Source of the DNA: Romboutsia sp. CE17
GTDB lineage: Bacteria; Bacillota; Clostridia; Peptostreptococcales; Peptostreptococcaceae
DNA: 64,000 nucleotides
Assembly: GCF_012317385.1 (NCBI RefSeq)
Contig: NZ_CP051144.1
Coordinates: forward strand, 558,001 to 622,000
Reading direction: 5' to 3'
Part shown: in pieces, positions 8,224-16,420 of the stretch
How positions within the stretch are numbered: the first letter of the stretch is position 1
How the letters are laid out: the number at the start of each line of letters is the position of its first letter
The notes under the pieces: generated by a model
Told to the model about the DNA's origin: nothing
The model's input: only the letters and a program-made list of their open reading frames with translations
Database searches by the model: none
Program-made: the position numbers and the translations under genes

Positions 8224-9921
8224 ATGATAAAAGATTTTATAAAATACTATGCACCGTACAAAAAGCTTTTTTTCTTAGATCTTTTAGCTGCTTTTTTATT
8301 TTCAGTGTGCAATCTAGTTTATCCAATGATAACTAGAAATATTATGAATGATGTTGTGCCTAATAAAGATTTAAGAATGTTGATAGTATTTGGTATAATA
8401 CTTTTAGTTATATTTATTTTCAAGGCAGTACTAAATCATTTTATGCAGTATTGGGGACATGTTGTTGGAGTTAGAATGCAGGGAGACATGAGAAGCTATG
8501 TATTTACTCATTTACAAAAGTTACCTAACTCTTACTTTGATAATAATAAGACTGGTGTTACTATGTCTAGAATAATCAATGATTTAATGGAAGTATCAGA
8601 GCTTGCTCATCATGGACCGGAAGATTTATTTATTTCAGCAGTTATGCTTATTGGTTCTTTCTTTATACTTTTAAATATAAATATCAGCTTAACACTTATT
8701 ATATTTGCAATACTGCCATTATTAATATGGTTTGCTATTAATCAAAGAAAAAGAATGAACAAAGCGTTCATGGAAACAAGAGTAAAGACTGGGGATGTTA
8801 ATGCTACTTTAGAAAATAGTATAGCGGGTATGAAAGTAACAAAGTCTTTTTGTAATGAAAGTGAAGAATTAAAGAAATTTAATAAAAGTAATAATATATT
8901 TAAATTTGCTAGAGAGTCTGCCTATAAAGTGATGGCGGATTATTTTTCGGGTATGAATTTATTTATGGATATATTAGAGCTAATTGCTTTAATTGCTGGA
9001 GGATATTTCACTTATTTAGGTAAGATAAATTTAGGTGATTTTACAGCTTATTTATTATATGTAAAAATGTTTATAGAACCAATTAAAAAACTTATAAACT
9101 TTACAGAGCAATATCAAAGTGGAATGACTGGATTTGAAAGATTCATGGAAATAATACATGAAGACACAGAAAAGGAAATTGAAGATCCAATTGAATTAAA
9201 AGATGTAAAAGGTAATATTAATATAGAGAATATATCATTTACTTATGAAGATAAAAAAGAAGTACTAAAAGGATTAAATTTATCTATAGAGGCAGGAAAA
9301 ACTGTTGCTTTAGTTGGACCTTCAGGTGGAGGAAAAACAACATTATGTAGTTTAATACCAAGATTCTATGACTTTGACCAAGGTGATATAAAAATAGATG
9401 GTATAAGTGTTAAAGATGTTAGTTTGAAGTCTCTTAGAAAAAATATAGGTGTGGTACAACAAGATGTATTTTTATTTACAGGAACGATAAGAGATAATAT
9501 AATATGTGCTAAACCAGATGCAACAAATGAAGAAATTGTTGAAGCAGCTAAAAAAGCTAGAATTCATGATTTTATAGAAAGTTTACCAGAAGGGTACGAT
9601 ACTTATATAGGTGAAAGAGGAGTTAAATTATCTGGAGGTCAGAAACAAAGGATATCTATATCTAGAATATTTTTAAAAAATCCACCTATAATTATACTTG
9701 ATGAAGCTACTTCAGCTCTTGATAATGTAACCGAAAGAGAAATTCAAGCTTCTTTAGAAGAATTAAGCAAAGATAGAACTAACTTAGTTGTAGCGCATAG
9801 ACTTTCGACTATAAAAAATGCAGATCAAATAGTAGTTTTAACTAAAGAAGGAATAGCTGAGAGTGGAACTCATGATGAATTAATAAATAAAGGTGGAGTA
9901 TATAGTAAACTTCATAAATAG
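8224..9921 (+). CDS. ABC exporter, fused membrane and ATPase domains
   Basis: A 565-residue half-transporter of the MsbA/multidrug exporter type, acting as a dimer in the cytoplasmic membrane. Six transmembrane helices fill residues about 15-300, with the N-terminal cytoplasmic coupling region VVGVRMQGDMRSYVFTHLQ. The ATPase domain has Walker A GPSGGGKTT (about residue 363), signature LSGGQKQR, Walker B IIILDEATSALD and the H-loop VVAHRLSTI. A TAGGAGGAG site precedes the ATG. It is a single gene between terminators, 120 bases after the iron cluster. Substrate unknown; siderophore or drug export are both possible. Confidence 0.92.
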   Translation: MIKDFIKYYAPYKKLFFLDLLAAFLFSVCNLVYPMITRNIMNDVVPNKDLRMLIVFGIILLVIFIFKAVLNHFMQYWGHVVGVRMQGDMRSYVFTHLQKLPNSYFDNNKTGVTMSRIINDLMEVSELAHHGPEDLFISAVMLIGSFFILLNINISLTLIIFAILPLLIWFAINQRKRMNKAFMETRVKTGDVNATLENSIAGMKVTKSFCNESEELKKFNKSNNIFKFARESAYKVMADYFSGMNLFMDILELIALIAGGYFTYLGKINLGDFTAYLLYVKMFIEPIKKLINFTEQYQSGMTGFERFMEIIHEDTEKEIEDPIELKDVKGNINIENISFTYEDKKEVLKGLNLSIEAGKTVALVGPSGGGKTTLCSLIPRFYDFDQGDIKIDGISVKDVSLKSLRKNIGVVQQDVFLFTGTIRDNIICAKPDATNEEIVEAAKKARIHDFIESLPEGYDTYIGERGVKLSGGQKQRISISRIFLKNPPIIILDEATSALDNVTEREIQASLEELSKDRTNLVVAHRLSTIKNADQIVVLTKEGIAESGTHDELINKGGVYSKLHK

Positions 9922-9930
9922 TTAAAATAA

Positions 9931-9958
9931 GCCGTCAAAATTTTGACGGCTCTATTTG
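9931..9958 (+). terminator. Terminator after ABC exporter
   Basis: A perfect 20-base palindrome at 9931-9950 (two 10-base arms, GC-rich at the base GCCGTC) followed by TCTATTTG. It is the only GC-rich element in the area. Confidence 0.75.
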
Positions 9959-10067
9959 TGTTAATATAAAAATAGTAAGTTAAATGAATAAAGTGATATA
10001 AGAATATTAAGCTAAGAAAATGGATAAATTAAATTTGTCAGTATCATTCAAGTTTCAGGAGGCAGGT

Positions 10068-10250
10068 ATGAACAATAATAAAAATAGAATGAAGGACAGA
10101 CCAAAATCTAATGCAGAACTAAGAAAAATGTATTTTGAGCATGGATCTGAAATAGGAATTAAAGATGGAGAAAAAATAGGGGCAAGAAATTGCGGCACTA
10201 ACAAAACAAAAAGTGAAAAACTATATCACAAAGTTAAAAAGGATGATTAA
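10068..10250 (+). CDS. Small basic protein of unknown function
   Basis: A 60-residue, lysine- and asparagine-rich protein without a membrane segment. I place the start at the ATG at 10068 because CAGGAGG lies just before it; an in-frame ATG 48 bases upstream has no ribosome binding site. It contains PKSNAELRKMYFEHGSEIG, which I cannot assign to a family. A strong terminator follows. It appears to be a stand-alone gene. Function unknown; a small spore or nucleic-acid-binding protein would fit the composition but that is only a guess. Confidence 0.6.
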   Translation: MNNNKNRMKDRPKSNAELRKMYFEHGSEIGIKDGEKIGARNCGTNKTKSEKLYHKVKKDD

Positions 10251-10254
10251 TAAA

Positions 10255-10295
10255 AAATAAGAAGTATGCTTATAATAGCTACTTCTTATTTTTAT
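10255..10295 (+). terminator. Terminator after small basic protein gene
   Basis: A perfect 12-bp stem (10255-10266 with 10280-10291) with a T-rich right end, immediately after the stop codon. Confidence 0.8.
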
Positions 10296-10493
10296 GTTTA
10301 ATAAGATAAGGAGTAGATTAGAATAAAATGATTATGGTAATAGTCGCTTAAATACTTTAAAAGTAAAAAAATATAGAAAATAAAAGTTTTTTAATTAAAA
10401 GAAGTTAAGTTGATTATATTTAGTTAATAATATAATATTAATTAATAGAATTTAAATTATATTATACTATTTAATTAAAGAGAGGTTATTGAG

Positions 10494-11378
10494 ATGATTG
10501 AAGAATTACTAATAGGAAGTACTCTACTATTAGGAGGATATTCTTTTTATAAATATGAAAATAAACATATTGAAAAAGCGTTATACACAATAGAAAGTGA
10601 GAAAATACCTAAAGATTTTGATGATTTTAAAATTGTTCAAATAAGTGATTTACATAATGCAACATTTGGAGATTCTAATTATAGATTATTAGAAGTTATA
10701 GATGATTTAGAACCTGATATAGTTGTTATAACAGGAGACTTAGTAGATGGAGAAAATAATAATTATAAAATAGCTTTAGATTTAGTGAATACTTTATGTG
10801 ATAAATATGATGTTTATTATATTGTTGGGAATCATGAACAAAAAGCATTGCTAAAAAGATATAAAGATAAGTATAAAGAGTATTTTAATAAATTAAATAA
10901 AACTAAAATTATTAACTTAAATAATGAATGTATAGAGCTTAAAAGAAAAAATAGTAGTATTAATTTATATGGAATAGTAATTCCATTCGAATGCTATAAG
11001 TATTTTTTTAATAATAAAAATAAAGAAAAAATTGATATAGATGAGATTTATCTAAAAGATAAGTTAGGTAGCATCAACAAAAATAAGTACAATATTCTTT
11101 TATCGCACACTCCATTTTACTTTGAAGAATATGTAAAATGGGGAGTAGATTTAGTATTATCAGGTCATGTACATGGTGGTATAATAAGAATACCTTTTTT
11201 AGGAGGATTATTATCTCCAAATAGAGAGTTTTTTCCAAAATATGATTTAGGTAAATATGATGATAATGAATCATCTATGATACTTACAAAAGGTTTAGGA
11301 GGATCTAAGATTATACCTAGATTTAATTGTAAGCCAGAGGTTGTAAGAGTAGAACTAAAAAGTAAGAAAACTTTATAA
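10494..11378 (+). CDS. Membrane-associated metallophosphoesterase (YkuE/YaeI-like)
   Basis: A 294-residue calcineurin-type phosphoesterase. The N-terminus is a short hydrophobic segment (ELLIGSTLLLGGYSF) that likely tethers it to the membrane. The metal-binding motifs are all visible: QISDLHNATFGD near residue 45, TGDLVDG near residue 78, VGNHEQ near residue 106, LSHTPF and SGHVHGG near residues 205 and 227. Relatives remove or recycle phospholipid or phosphate groups at the membrane. A GAGAGGTT site precedes the ATG. It is a single gene with a degraded region downstream. Confidence 0.9.
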   Translation: MIEELLIGSTLLLGGYSFYKYENKHIEKALYTIESEKIPKDFDDFKIVQISDLHNATFGDSNYRLLEVIDDLEPDIVVITGDLVDGENNNYKIALDLVNTLCDKYDVYYIVGNHEQKALLKRYKDKYKEYFNKLNKTKIINLNNECIELKRKNSSINLYGIVIPFECYKYFFNNKNKEKIDIDEIYLKDKLGSINKNKYNILLSHTPFYFEEYVKWGVDLVLSGHVHGGIIRIPFLGGLLSPNREFFPKYDLGKYDDNESSMILTKGLGGSKIIPRFNCKPEVVRVELKSKKTL

Positions 11379-11379
11379 T

Positions 11380-11635
11380 TATATTTATATATCAAGCTAT
11401 ACCAATTATAGTAAATACAATGCTACTAATAGTGTATATGATGATAGATATAAATTAGATAAAAATAGTGAAATTTAAATAGATGTTAAAGGATTAGGTA
11501 AATTATATAGCCTGGGAAATAAAATTAATATAAATAAACTTGATACTAGAAGCCAAGTATAAAATAATAGATATATTAGATGATTATAATAACTACGATA
11601 GATTTAGAAATTGGGCAAAGAATTTATTTAACTAA
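11380..11635 (+). pseudogene. Probable remnant of a protein-coding gene
   Basis: Reading one frame from 11380 gives protein-like sequence (ISSYTNYSKYNATNSVYDDR, then KLDKNSEI, stop, IDVKGLGKLYSLGNKI and NINKLDTRSQV). After a stop, a +1 frame continues with ILEAKYKIIDILDDYNNYDR and FRNWAKNLFN before a stop at 11633-11635. The amino-acid usage is like a real asparagine-rich protein, but no frame is open across it and there is no start with a ribosome binding site. I read it as a decayed 3' part of a gene with at least one stop and one frameshift. Identity unknown. Confidence 0.35.
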
Positions 11636-11680
11636 GATTAAATAAAATAATATTGGAGACTCTTATATTGAGGTGATATT

Positions 11681-11791
11681 TTGATAAAATTAAGAGTTTT
11701 CATAAAGGGTTTTGGATTAGATTGTATATTATATTGTTTATTATATGTATTAAAAAAAGTTTGTTTTAGTTTGAAGGAGGATAGTAATTAA
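11681..11791 (+). CDS. Small cysteine-containing hydrophobic protein (sORF)
   Basis: A 36-residue ORF starting with TTG, five bases after GAGGTG, a workable ribosome binding site. The product begins MIKLRVFIKGFGLDCILYCL and continues LYVLKKVCFSLKEDSN: a basic start, a hydrophobic middle with three cysteines in all, and a charged tail, as in small membrane peptides. A weak hairpin with a T run follows at once (near 11789-11820). It lies just upstream of a Fur-like regulatory region. No family recognised; the call rests on the ribosome binding site, the coding-like composition and the terminator. Confidence 0.4.
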   Translation: MIKLRVFIKGFGLDCILYCLLYVLKKVCFSLKEDSN

Positions 11792-11840
11792 GAAGTTTTG
11801 ATTATTATCTTCTTTTTTTATTAGATTAATAAAAATAAAT

Positions 11841-11912
11841 GAAAATGATTATCAAAAACATTGACAGAGTATGAATATAATACTACAATTGAAGTAAATG
11901 ATATTTATTATC
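11841..11912 (+). promoter_or_regulatory. Promoter with two Fur-like boxes ahead of DUF2325 gene
   Basis: TTGACA at 11861-11866 and TACAAT at 11884-11889 (17-base spacer) form a good promoter. GAAAATGATTATC at 11841-11853 lies just upstream of the -35, and GATATTTATTATC near 11900-11912 lies downstream of the -10; both match the 6-1-6 Fur motif with one mismatch in the left half. This predicts iron-dependent repression of the next gene. Confidence 0.6.
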
Positions 11913-11971
11913 AGTAAACGTTAAAAATATGTTTTAATATATATAGATTAATTTAGAAGGAGAGGTTTAAA

Positions 11972-12316
11972 TTGAGTTTAGTCATAGTAGGCGGGAATGA
12001 AAAAATGAAAAAAGATTATTTATCACTGGCAAAAGAAAAAGGGTATAAGGCTAAATTATTTTTTAAGATGTCACCTAAGGTTAAACAAGGGATAGGGAAT
12101 CCAGAGGCTATTGTCATATTTACATCAACTATATCTCATAAGGCTGTTATATCAGTAGAAAAGCAGGCTAAAAAGAAAAATATACCTATAATAAGACATA
12201 AGAATAATAGCAAAGTTGCTTTTGCAGAATGTTTAGAGATGGTAGAAAAGTGTAGTGGGAATTGTAGTGGATGTAAATTAAATAAAGATATAAATAAATT
12301 TTATAAAAGTGTTTAA
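11972..12316 (+). CDS. DUF2325 family protein with C-terminal cysteine cluster
   Basis: A 114-residue protein that starts with TTG after AAGGAGAGG. It opens with SLVIVGGNEKMKKDY, the Rossmann-like start of DUF2325 proteins, and continues with a second strand around PEAIVIFTSTISHKA. The C-terminus carries CSGNCSGCK, three closely spaced cysteines plus an earlier one in AECLEMVEKC, which could bind metal or an Fe-S cluster. Its promoter has two Fur-like sites, so I infer an iron-responsive role. The biochemical function of the family is not established. Confidence 0.8.
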   Translation: MSLVIVGGNEKMKKDYLSLAKEKGYKAKLFFKMSPKVKQGIGNPEAIVIFTSTISHKAVISVEKQAKKKNIPIIRHKNNSKVAFAECLEMVEKCSGNCSGCKLNKDINKFYKSV

Positions 12317-12323
12317 AAATAAA

Positions 12324-12362
12324 AAATAATAGTTAAATTTAAAGTTTAGCTATTATTTATTA
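12324..12362 (+). terminator. Terminator after DUF2325 gene
   Basis: A 14-bp stem (12324-12337 with 12345-12358, one G-U type pair) right after the stop codon, ending in T-rich sequence. Confidence 0.6.
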
Positions 12363-12434
12363 TTTAGTATTGTTAGGTATAAAATTTATGGGGTAAAATA
12401 TTAAATATAAATTACTGTGAAAGGAAAGACAACA

Positions 12435-12737
12435 ATGGAAGAGATGAGCATACTAATAACATCAGAAGCAAAAAAAGAGTTAGATAAATTATTAGAAAAT
12501 AGTGATAAGAAGTGTATAAGAATACTTACTAGATGCATCACTATGACAAGTAATGCAAAGATTGATATTGAGTTAGATAATCCAAATGAAAATGATAACT
12601 TATATGATGTGGATGGATATAAAATAATAATAAATAAATCCTTAGATTCACAAATGAATTATATAACGATATCTTATGGAGGTCTTTTAAGTAGAAATGA
12701 GTTTTGTGTAGAAGCAGATTTCTGTTTTTATTATTAG
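12435..12737 (+). CDS. HesB/IscA-like iron-sulfur family protein
   Basis: A 100-residue protein of the HesB/YneR type. The fold start MSILITSEAKKELDKLLE and the ISYGGLLSRNEFCVEADFCF end fit the family; the C-terminal cysteines (FCVEADFC) differ from the classical CGCG ending, so an Fe-S carrier role is plausible rather than sure. I use the ATG at 12435 because AAAGGAAAG precedes it; a GTG 18 bases upstream overlaps that site. It follows the iron-linked DUF2325 gene but has a terminator in between. Confidence 0.7.
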   Translation: MEEMSILITSEAKKELDKLLENSDKKCIRILTRCITMTSNAKIDIELDNPNENDNLYDVDGYKIIINKSLDSQMNYITISYGGLLSRNEFCVEADFCFYY

Positions 12738-12746
12738 ACTTAAATG

Positions 12747-12784
12747 AAAAGGATAAACTTAAATTATTAAGTTTATCCTTTTAC
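12747..12784. terminator. Bidirectional terminator between IscA-like gene and cdd
   Basis: A perfect 15-bp inverted repeat (12747-12761 with 12768-12782) with A run on the left and T run on the right. It can serve both converging genes. Confidence 0.85.
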
Positions 12785-12801
12785 TATATAGTTTTAATAA
12801 T

Positions 12802-13224
12802 TTACTTTATGTCTTTACCAGTAAAGGCTAATGGTAAAAGTTCTCCTAATGTGTATTCAAGATATTCATCTCTACTTTTAGCAATATAGACTTTAAATGT
12901 ATCAAGATCACAAAATTCTGCCATAACCTGTCTGCATACAGCACAAGGGGCACAAAAATCTCCTTCACCTGGCTTAAGTCCATTTTTGTTACCAACAATA
13001 GCTATTGCAGTAAATTTATTATCTCCTTCTGAGATAGCTTTAAAGAATGCTGTTCTTTCAGCACAATTTGTAGGTGTGAAAGCAGCGTTTTCAATATTAC
13101 AACCTTTATATATATTTCCATTATCGCAAAGTAGTGCAGCTCCTACGTTAAATCCTGAATATGGAGTATAACAAAATTGTTGAGCTTCAAATGCTTTATC
13201 AATTAATACTTTTACATCAATCAT
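12802..13224 (-). CDS. cdd: Cytidine deaminase
   Basis: A 140-residue zinc enzyme that turns cytidine and deoxycytidine into uridine forms for pyrimidine salvage. The substrate-binding GCNIENAAFTPTNCAERTA (about residues 51-69) contains the first zinc cysteine and the catalytic glutamate in CAE, and APCAVCRQ (about residues 93-100) gives the other two zinc cysteines, as in the tetrameric Bacillus form. The AGGTGA site lies just upstream on the minus strand. It stands alone, converging with the IscA-like gene. Confidence 0.96.
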   Translation of the reverse strand: MIDVKVLIDKAFEAQQFCYTPYSGFNVGAALLCDNGNIYKGCNIENAAFTPTNCAERTAFFKAISEGDNKFTAIAIVGNKNGLKPGEGDFCAPCAVCRQVMAEFCDLDTFKVYIAKSRDEYLEYTLGELLPLAFTGKDIK

Positions 13225-13317
13225 AAATTTTCACCTAGTCCTTTATACCTTATAGTAAAGTTATATATATAATACCCTTATCAAGGGATTATTATTGTAT
13301 CACCAATAATCAGAATT

Positions 13318-13343
13318 GTAAATATAAAATATGTTATATTTAC
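13318..13343. repeat. Inverted repeat upstream of fucO-like gene
   Basis: GTAAATATAA and TTATATTTAC form a 10-bp inverted repeat around AATATG. It lies in the intergenic region between cdd and the alcohol dehydrogenase and could be a regulator site. The rest of 13225-13490 shows nothing else that I can name. Confidence 0.3.
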
Positions 13344-13490
13344 TAGATTATTAGTAGAAGAAGCTTATAAACTACTGATATTTATAAAAAGTGAATATTG
13401 TTATATTTTATGAAATTATTTTAATAGAAAACGGTACTATATATATATACAATCAAGTTATATAAATAACAAACTAAAGGGGAGAATGTA

Positions 13491-14642
13491 ATGGTAAATA
13501 GAATAGTATTAAATGAAACTTCTTATCATGGATCAGGAGCGATAAAAGAAATAGTTACTGAAGTAAAATCTAGAGGATTCAAGAAAGCTTTTTTATGTTC
13601 GGATCCTGATTTAATAAAATTTGGAGTAACAGGTAAGGTTACGTCTTTATTAGATGAAGCAGGGCTTAACTATGAAGTTTACTCTAATATAAAACCAAAC
13701 CCAACAATTGAAAATGTACAAACTGGTGTATCAGCATTTAAATCATCAGAAGCTGATTATATAATAGCTGTAGGAGGAGGATCATCAATGGATACTGCTA
13801 AGGCTATTGGTATAATAATAAATAACCCTGAATTTGAAGATGTCAAAAGTTTAGAAGGGGCAGCGTCAACTAAAAATAAATCTGTACCAATTATTGCGGT
13901 ACCAACTACGGCAGGAACTGCAGCAGAGGTAACTATAAACTATGTTATAACAGATGTTGATAAAAATAGAAAATTTGTATGCGTAGATATACATGATATA
14001 CCTGTTGTTGCAATAATAGATCCAGATATGATGTCGAGTATGCCAAAAGGGCTTACAGCAGCTACAGGTATGGATGCATTAACTCATGCAATTGAAGGAT
14101 TTACAACTAAAGCAGCTTGGGATATGACGGACATGTTCCATTTAAAAGCTATAGAATTAATATCAAATAGTTTAAGAGGGGCAGTTGAAAACACTAAAGA
14201 AGGTAGAGAAGGCATGGCTCTAGGGCAATATATAGCTGGTATGGGATTTAGTAACGTTGGACTTGGTATAGTTCACTCAATGGCACACTCATTAGGAGCA
14301 TTATATGATACTCCACATGGAGTAGCAAATGCTATAATACTTCCTACAGTAATGGAATATAATTCTGAATCAACAGGAGATAAATATAAGCATATAGCTA
14401 TGGCGATGGGCGTTGAGGGTGCAGAAAATATGAGTGTTGAAGAATATAGAAAAGCAGCTATAGATGCAGTTAAGAAACTTTCTAATGATGTAGGCATACC
14501 ATCAAATTTAAAAGAAATAGTTAAAGAGGAAGATATTGAGTTCTTATCAGAATCAGCATTTGCTGATGTTTGTACGGGTGGTAATCCGAAGAATACATCA
14601 GTTGAAGATATAATTAAGTTATATAAATCATTAATGCAATAA
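13491..14642 (+). CDS. fucO: Lactaldehyde reductase / iron-containing alcohol dehydrogenase
   Basis: A 383-residue group III (iron-dependent) alcohol dehydrogenase. It resembles E. coli FucO along its whole length, including NRIVLNETSYHGSGAI at the start, the NAD-binding AVGGGSSMDTAKAIG near residue 95, VPTTAGTAAEVTINYVITD, and iron-ligand segments GMDALTHAIEG, GIVHSMAHSLGA and DTPHGVANAI. FucO reduces lactaldehyde to propane-1,2-diol during fucose or rhamnose breakdown. An AAAGGGGAGAA site precedes the ATG. The next gene is a convergent AraC regulator with a sugar-type cupin domain. Other short aldehydes could be substrates too. Confidence 0.88.
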   Translation: MVNRIVLNETSYHGSGAIKEIVTEVKSRGFKKAFLCSDPDLIKFGVTGKVTSLLDEAGLNYEVYSNIKPNPTIENVQTGVSAFKSSEADYIIAVGGGSSMDTAKAIGIIINNPEFEDVKSLEGAASTKNKSVPIIAVPTTAGTAAEVTINYVITDVDKNRKFVCVDIHDIPVVAIIDPDMMSSMPKGLTAATGMDALTHAIEGFTTKAAWDMTDMFHLKAIELISNSLRGAVENTKEGREGMALGQYIAGMGFSNVGLGIVHSMAHSLGALYDTPHGVANAIILPTVMEYNSESTGDKYKHIAMAMGVEGAENMSVEEYRKAAIDAVKKLSNDVGIPSNLKEIVKEEDIEFLSESAFADVCTGGNPKNTSVEDIIKLYKSLMQ

Positions 14643-14667
14643 ATATTAACTATATTATACAAATAAG

Positions 14668-14710
14668 AAAGCAAGTACAAGTTAAATAACGACTTATACT
14701 TGCTTTTTTA
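14668..14710 (+). terminator. Terminator after fucO-like gene
   Basis: A 15-bp stem with one mismatch (14668-14682 with 14692-14706) that ends in a run of T. Confidence 0.8.
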
Positions 14711-14781
14711 TTTGTAGATTAAAACATAAAAATCTTTGAATTATAGTTACTTATTTAATTAGGTGGAGATGAATAGATTTG

Positions 14782-15648
14782 CTACAGAGATCCCGATAAT
14801 GATGCTTTTAAGTATTGTTTTGGAGTTAGGCCTTTATATTTTTTAAATGTTTTAATAAAATAACTAACATCATTAAATCCACAGTTTAAGGCAACTTCTG
14901 TAATTGGAAAATCAGTGGTCAATAATTGCTCGCAAGCGCTTTCTATACGATAATAATTTAAGTACTCAATAGGAGTTTTATTTGTCATTTCAAAGAAAAA
15001 TCTACAAAAATATTTTGGTGTCATACAACATGCTTTTGATAAATCATCAAGAGTAAGAGGATTAGCATATTCATTTTCAATTAAGGAAATAACATTTTTA
15101 AATTGCAAAATTCTTTCTTTGCTTTTTTTAGTTACTCTTTTTTGAGTATTATAAAGTTCTTTTTCAAATATAATACCTAGCATATGATATAAAGAACCTT
15201 GAGTGATAAATTCATATCCAGTTTTCTTTGATTTCATAGATTCAAATAAATAATTGCAACATGTATTTAGTTTATCATTATTATTTGGAAGTTTATTCAT
15301 TATCAATTTTTTATGATTTATAATATCTTGGATTTGTTTTGTACAAATGTTATTTTCATTTAGTAGTAGCTTCATATCAAACACAATACATTCATAGATG
15401 CAATCATTTGGAGTGCCTCCATGGAAAACACCATCATGCAAAAAAATGATATCTCCTTGATTGGCTAGTACTTTTTCATCATCAATAACTAATAAAAACT
15501 CACCTTTTAATATACGTATAATTTCATATTCTGTATGCCAATGATAAGGCATATTGTACCTAGAATGATCTGGGGTAACATGATAAAACTCAATAGGAAA
15601 ATCAAATGTACCATGTTGTTTATCTTCTTTGTACTCAAAAAATCTCAT
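14782..15648 (-). CDS. AraC-family regulator with N-terminal cupin domain
   Basis: A 288-residue regulator. The N-terminal half is a cupin-like sensing domain (about residues 10-150, with PYHWHTEYEIIRILKGEF and GDIIFLHDGVFHGG). The C-terminal 100 residues hold two helix-turn-helix units: LTLDDLSKACCMTPKYFCRF and the AraC signature VALNCGFNDVSYFIKTFKKY followed by GLTPKQYLK. AAAGGAGT lies before the start on the minus strand. It converges on the fucO-like gene and may control sugar or diol metabolism. Ligand not known. Confidence 0.92.
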   Translation of the reverse strand: MRFFEYKEDKQHGTFDFPIEFYHVTPDHSRYNMPYHWHTEYEIIRILKGEFLLVIDDEKVLANQGDIIFLHDGVFHGGTPNDCIYECIVFDMKLLLNENNICTKQIQDIINHKKLIMNKLPNNNDKLNTCCNYLFESMKSKKTGYEFITQGSLYHMLGIIFEKELYNTQKRVTKKSKERILQFKNVISLIENEYANPLTLDDLSKACCMTPKYFCRFFFEMTNKTPIEYLNYYRIESACEQLLTTDFPITEVALNCGFNDVSYFIKTFKKYKGLTPKQYLKASLSGSL

Positions 15649-15921
15649 AACTTTACTCCTTTACTATTAAAAATATAAAAAATTGTACAAAAAATTATTA
15701 AACTATAGATATTAAAACATAGTAGCTATATTTGTAGTTTCTAAGTTTTATAAAAACATCTTATTAAATTTTTATAGATAATATGTTTTTTATATTTAAT
15801 TATTTTATATTAATAAAATGTAAATCCAAAGATAATCTCTTTGTGAAAAGAATAGTATACTTTGATTGAGAAGTCACTAAATTTATTATTTTATCAAAAA
15901 TGTTAAGAAAATTAAAAATAA
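15649..15921. other. AT-rich intergenic region, no gene seen
   Basis: Between the AraC gene and the T-box promoter. It would hold the AraC promoter on the minus strand. One copy of ATAGTATACTT lies near 15853-15863, the same string that is repeated ahead of the rnf operon. No ORF with a ribosome binding site was found. Confidence 0.5.
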
Positions 15922-15950
15922 TTGACAAATAAGAAATATTCATATATTAT
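15922..15950 (+). promoter_or_regulatory. Promoter of T-box leader
   Basis: TTGACA at 15922-15927 and TATTAT at 15945-15950 with a 17-base spacer, just ahead of the T-box leader. Confidence 0.75.
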
Positions 15951-15964
15951 AGTGATATAAATTA

Positions 15965-16252
15965 ACAATAAACGCAATGAAAAGGAAAGTAACTTTAAGA
16001 ATACTTTTACAGAGAGCTTCTAATGGTGAGAAGAAGCAAAGAATATTAAAGAGAAAATGGCCTTGGAGCGGTGTACCGAGATCTAAGAGATTTAGGCTAC
16101 AACGGGTTCACCCGTTACAGTGATAAAGTATAACCATATTTTGGAGTACTTGATGAGGTTTGTATTGTGAGATGCAAATAAATTAGGATGGTAACACGAA
16201 GTTTTTACTCTCGTTCCTAAGACTTAGTTCTTAGGGGCGGGAGTTTTTTAAT
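15965..16252 (+). promoter_or_regulatory. T-box riboswitch, probable methionine (AUG) specifier
   Basis: The leader begins with the AGAGAGC Stem I start near 16011 and a GGTGAGAAGAAGC hairpin. The specifier region reads GAAAATGGCCTTGGAGC; aligned with the usual GAA-codon-RCC-TTTGAG layout, the codon is ATG at 16057-16059. The T-box bulge is AGGATGGTAACACG (16184-16197), a variant of AGGGTGGNACCGCG that keeps UGGU for pairing with an ACCA tRNA end. A terminator hairpin (about 16207-16250) with a T run follows. Uncharged tRNA-Met would allow transcription of the transporter downstream. Confidence 0.85.
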
Positions 16253-16420
16253 GTATTTAGAAACTATCTTAATGAAATCTTGGAAGCTTCTTATTTAGTA
16301 AAGAATAGGTTACACATGGACTTATAAGTCATTAAATAAAATTAATGTGATATTTTATAAAGTAAAGAAAATTATAGCACATCATATTATTATGAGTTAT
16401 TTGAAAAGGAGAGATTGATT

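Noticed and set aside
8109-8336. Plus-strand ORF ahead of the ABC exporter
   Set aside because: Begins in a terminator hairpin and overlaps the exporter start out of frame without its own ribosome binding site.
12704-12889. Plus-strand ORF across the IscA-like/cdd terminator
   Set aside because: It reads through a terminator and into the antisense of cdd; no ribosome binding site.
14273-14680. Minus-strand ORF of 135 codons opposite fucO
   Set aside because: Antisense shadow of the alcohol dehydrogenase and its terminator.
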